Below are positions 61,678-64,000 of a stretch of DNA of 64,000 bases, in pieces (within the stretch, counting starts at the first letter, position 1; each line of letters opens with the position of its first letter). The notes beneath the pieces were generated by a model, which saw only the letters and a program-made list of their open reading frames with translations, was not told the origin of the DNA and did not search any database. The DNA lies in assembly GCF_014195545.1 (NCBI RefSeq), contig NZ_JACIBX010000002.1, positions 372,001-436,000 of the forward strand, in the 5' to 3' direction. Source of the stretch: Limimaricola variabilis. Lineage in GTDB: Bacteria > Pseudomonadota > Alphaproteobacteria > Rhodobacterales > Rhodobacteraceae. A program made the translations under genes and the position numbers.

Positions 61678-62592
61678 ATGAAACTCGCAAGCTCCACCAT
61701 CGCCCTGACCGCCGCGCTGGGCTGGATGGCGCTCGCCGCGCCGCTGACCGCCCAGGAGGCCGCCGAGGCGGAAGCCGGGACCGCGGTCGAGACCGAGGCG
61801 CAGAGCACCACTGAAATGGAAGCCGAGGCGGAAGCGGAAGCCGCCGAGACCGAGACCGAGACTGAAGTCGAGTCGGAGAGCGAAGCAGAGGCTGAAACCG
61901 AGGCCGATGTAGACACCGCCGAGGAGGCAGGTACCGAAGCCGAAGCCGAAGCCGAAGCCGAAGCCGAAGCCGAAGCCGAAGCCGAAGCCGAAGCCGAAGC
62001 CGAAGCCGAAGCCGAAGCCGAAGCCGAAGCCGAGACTGCGACCGACGCCGACGCGGCGCCCGCCGAGGAAGGCATCGTCGAGATGGTGCAAGGCGCCGAG
62101 GACGCGCCGGTCACGGTGATGGAATACGCCTCCTTTACCTGCCCGCACTGCCAGAACTGGCACGAGACCAGCTATCCGCAGCTTCAGGACTACATCGAGG
62201 ACGGGCGCGTGCGCTTCGTCTACCGTGAGGTCTATTTCGACCGCCCGGGCCTGTGGGCCTCGATGATCGCGCGCTGCGGCGGCGAAGAGAAGTTCTTCGG
62301 CATCGCCGATCTGCTCTACGAGCAGCAGCGCGACTGGGCGGCGGGCGGCGACCCGGCGGCGATCGCGGCCAAGCTGCGCGAGCTGGGTCTGTCGGCCGGG
62401 CTCGACGAGGCCCAGCTCGAAGCCTGCATGACCGATGGCGAGCAGGCTCAGGCGCTGGTGGACTGGTACGAGGCGAATGCCGAAGCCGACGAGATCAGCG
62501 CCACGCCGACCTTCCTGATCAATGGCGAAAAGCACGCCAACATGGCCTGGGAAGACATGGCCGAGATCATCGACGGTCTTATCGAGGAGTAA
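61678..62592 (+). CDS. DsbA-family thiol oxidoreductase with long acidic Ala-Glu linker
   Basis: 304 residues. A signal peptide (residues ~1-26) sends it to the periplasm. Residues ~27-130 form an acidic, low-complexity stretch, including (Ala-Glu)15 at 88-117. The thioredoxin-like domain follows, with active site CPHC (155-158) in [14 protein letters not shown] and the cis-Pro region [14 protein letters not shown]. It probably oxidises or isomerises periplasmic thiols. The linker is much longer than in typical DsbA. It overlaps lpxK convergently by 14 bases. Confidence 0.9.
   Translation: MKLASSTIALTAALGWMALAAPLTAQEAAEAEAGTAVETEAQSTTEMEAEAEAEAAETETETEVESESEAEAETEADVDTAEEAGTEAEAEAEAEAEAEAEAEAEAEAEAEAEAEAEAETATDADAAPAEEGIVEMVQGAEDAPVTVMEYASFTCPHCQNWHETSYPQLQDYIEDGRVRFVYREVYFDRPGLWASMIARCGGEEKFFGIADLLYEQQRDWAAGGDPAAIAAKLRELGLSAGLDEAQLEACMTDGEQAQALVDWYEANAEADEISATPTFLINGEKHANMAWEDMAEIIDGLIEE
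61939..62028 (+). repeat. Tandem hexanucleotide GCCGAA, 15 perfect copies
   Basis: Fifteen uninterrupted GCCGAA units (90 bases) lie inside the DsbA-like gene, followed by a GCCGAG. Each unit encodes Ala-Glu, so copy-number change keeps the frame. The number of copies may vary between strains. Confidence 0.97.
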
Positions 62593-63580
62593 GCCCGATC
62601 CGGTCCAGCGCGGCATCGAGCGGGGCGGGATCGCCCCATTTGAGCCGGACCGGCAGGGTCAGCACCTTGGAACGGAAGGACGCGGGCAGACGCACCGCGT
62701 CCTTTTCCGTTGTCACCAGCTGCGCCGGCAGGGCGCGCGCCTCCTGCTCCAGCCGCGCCATCAGCGCCGGTGTCAGCGGCTGATGGTCACCGAGGGCCTC
62801 GGCCCGGCGCAAATCGGCACCAAGCCCCCGCAAGGTGGCAAAGAACTTCTCCGGGTGGCCGATGCCGGCAAAGGCCAGCACCGGCATCCGCTCCCAGACC
62901 ATGCCCGTCATCAGCGGCGCGAGCCTGCCGGTGAGATGGGGCAGGTCCCCCAGGGCGCGTCCCCACTGCTGGGCGAAACGCGCCTGTGCCGCCGCGCCGC
63001 CGATCGACAGGACCATGTCGGCCCGCGCCAGGCCGGTGGCGACCGGCTCGCGCAGGGGCCCGGCCGGGATCACGCGGCCATTGCCGAAACCACGCACCGC
63101 ATCGACCACCACGATCGACAGATCCTTGGTCAGCGCGGGGTTCTGGAACCCGTCATCGAGAATGATCGCCTCGGCGCCCGCCGCGACCGCCGCCCGCGCG
63201 CCGGCGGCGCGGTCGCGCGCCACCCACACCGGGCCGAACGCCGCGAGCAGCAAGGGCTCGTCGCCGACATCGGCCGCCGTATGGCGCCGTTCCTCGACCT
63301 GCAGCGGGCCTTCGAGCCGGCCGCCATGGCCCCGGCTCACCACATGCGCCGCGATGCCGCGCGCGGCCAGCTTCTGCATCAGCGCGATGGCGGTCGGGGT
63401 CTTGCCGGTGCCCCCGGCGTTGAGATTGCCCACGCAGATCACCGGTACCGGCGCGCGCCAGCCGGGGCGGGCTACGCGCCGCGCGGTGGCGGCGGCGTAG
63501 AGCGCGGCCAGCGGCGCCAGCGCGCGGGCGCGCGGGCCGGGGCGGGCGGGATCGCCGTCCCAGAAGGCGGGCGCTCTCAC
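62579..63580 (-). CDS. lpxK: Tetraacyldisaccharide 4'-kinase
   Basis: 333 residues from a GTG at 63580, overlapping the waaA stop (GTGA). Walker A-like [12 protein letters not shown], then [19 protein letters not shown] and [12 protein letters not shown] are LpxK features. It phosphorylates the 4' position of lipid A precursor. It ends in a 14-base convergent overlap with the DsbA-like gene. Confidence 0.94.
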   Translation of the reverse strand: MRAPAFWDGDPARPGPRARALAPLAALYAAATARRVARPGWRAPVPVICVGNLNAGGTGKTPTAIALMQKLAARGIAAHVVSRGHGGRLEGPLQVEERRHTAADVGDEPLLLAAFGPVWVARDRAAGARAAVAAGAEAIILDDGFQNPALTKDLSIVVVDAVRGFGNGRVIPAGPLREPVATGLARADMVLSIGGAAAQARFAQQWGRALGDLPHLTGRLAPLMTGMVWERMPVLAFAGIGHPEKFFATLRGLGADLRRAEALGDHQPLTPALMARLEQEARALPAQLVTTEKDAVRLPASFRSKVLTLPVRLKWGDPAPLDAALDRIGLTPR

Positions 63581-64000
63581 GACCGCTCCAGCACGTGGTG
63601 AATCAGGTCGATGGTGCGGTTGGTCGCCTCCGCGCCCTCGGTGGCCACCTCCCAGGCGGATTTCGCCAGCATCGCGGCGCGGTCGGGGGCCAGCAGCGCC
63701 TCGACCGCCTGGCCGAGATCGGCGGCGCCGCGCACCGCCCGGCACGCCCCGGCGGCGGCGAGCCGGGCAAAGGCAGGGCCATGCGCCGCGGTCTGCGGCC
63801 CGTGCAGCACCGCCGAGCCGAGCGCGGCGGGCTCCATCGGGTCGCGGCTGGCGCCGCCCGAGAGCGTGCCGCCGAGCAGGGTGATCGGCGCGAGCCGGTA
63901 CCACAGCCCGATCTCGCCCGGCCCGTCGGCGACGTAGATCTCGGTCGCCTCGTCCGGCTCCTCGCCCTCCAGCCGCTCGGCCACCACGAAGCCCATCTGG
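63577..64000 (-). CDS. waaA: KDO transferase WaaA, 5' end outside window
   Basis: Only the C-terminal ~140 residues are visible; the frame runs off the right edge. [40 protein letters not shown] and HGPQTAAH are the GT-B C-terminal signatures of KdtA/WaaA. It adds KDO to lipid A. Upstream of and coupled to lpxK. Confidence 0.9.
   Translation of the reverse strand, partial: QMGFVVAERLEGEEPDEATEIYVADGPGEIGLWYRLAPITLLGGTLSGGASRDPMEPAALGSAVLHGPQTAAHGPAFARLAAAGACRAVRGAADLGQAVEALLAPDRAAMLAKSAWEVATEGAEATNRTIDLIHHVLERS

Noticed and set aside
61939-62028. CRISPR-like repeat array
   Set aside because: The units are six bases and lack spacers; they code for Ala-Glu repeats.
60034-62616. 860-codon minus-strand frame with repeated Phe-Gly next to MutY
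   Set aside because: The FG repeats are the reverse strand of the GCCGAA tract in the DsbA-like gene; MutY proper starts at 61089 with a good ribosome-binding site.

Overview
This GC-rich window looks like chromosomal backbone from a Rhodobacterales (Roseobacter-clade type) alphaproteobacterium. The evidence is a CcrM-type GANTC methyltransferase next to rnhB, a petABC (fbcFBC) cytochrome bc1 operon, a PetP/PetR-like regulator pair, an NDUFA9-like protein, gltD preceding gltB, and an lptC-lptA-lptB-hpf-ptsN block with no rpoN. No insertion sequence, prophage, integrase or CRISPR array was seen. Both window edges cut genes: a glycosyltransferase on the left and waaA on the right.

Layout. 1-5.1 kb: four tightly coupled plus-strand genes for a surface glycan (two glycosyltransferases, a Branch-family transferase, a two-part sulfotransferase). 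5.1-10.0 kb (minus): LPS export and nitrogen-PTS block (kdsD, lptC, lptA, lptB, hpf, ptsN), with rnd and tRNA-Leu upstream. 10.2-20.9 kb (plus): NDUFA9-like protein, uppP, gltD, an uncharacterised exported protein, gltB, a hydrolase and mtgA. 20.9-25.8 kb: GST, queG, a sugar dehydrogenase and small or membrane proteins. 25.9-32.2 kb: ilvE, a MarR/OmpR-type regulator pair, an HDAC-like deacylase, then xseB-ispA-dxs for isoprenoid precursors. 32.2-39.8 kb: an NAD-binding protein, a topoisomerase IB, the adenine salvage pair ade-amn, an HU-like protein and an EamA-PRC fusion. 39.9-47.3 kb: aroC, the TPP-riboswitch-led thiBPQ thiamine transporter and petABC. 47.7-51.4 kb: an outer-membrane barrel protein, GST, mtaB, dapF and tRNA-Lys. 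51.5-56.9 kb: a regulator-rich stretch (HWE/HisKA_2 kinase, LacI, Crp/Fnr, a membrane-anchored winged-helix protein) with tRNA-Arg and two exported proteins. 57-64 kb: rnhB-ccrM, alkB, mutY, a DUF721/DciA-like gene, a DsbA-like oxidoreductase with a long acidic repeat linker, lpxK and waaA.

Coherent systems: the envelope is heavily represented (kdsD, lpt, lpxK, waaA, uppP, mtgA, glycan cluster). Respiration is represented by the bc1 complex and possibly its PetPR-like regulators. Central nitrogen metabolism is represented by GOGAT and PtsN.

The observations most worth a second look are: a nested, multi-stem RNA-like element filling the uppP-gltD gap; a ccrM promoter with GANTC sites between -35 and -10 plus a perfect DnaA box; 15 perfect GCCGAA repeats in the dsbA-like gene; an in-frame EamA-PRC-barrel fusion with an internal Shine-Dalgarno; a DapF whose second catalytic cysteine is serine; and a two-TM, membrane-anchored winged-helix regulator.
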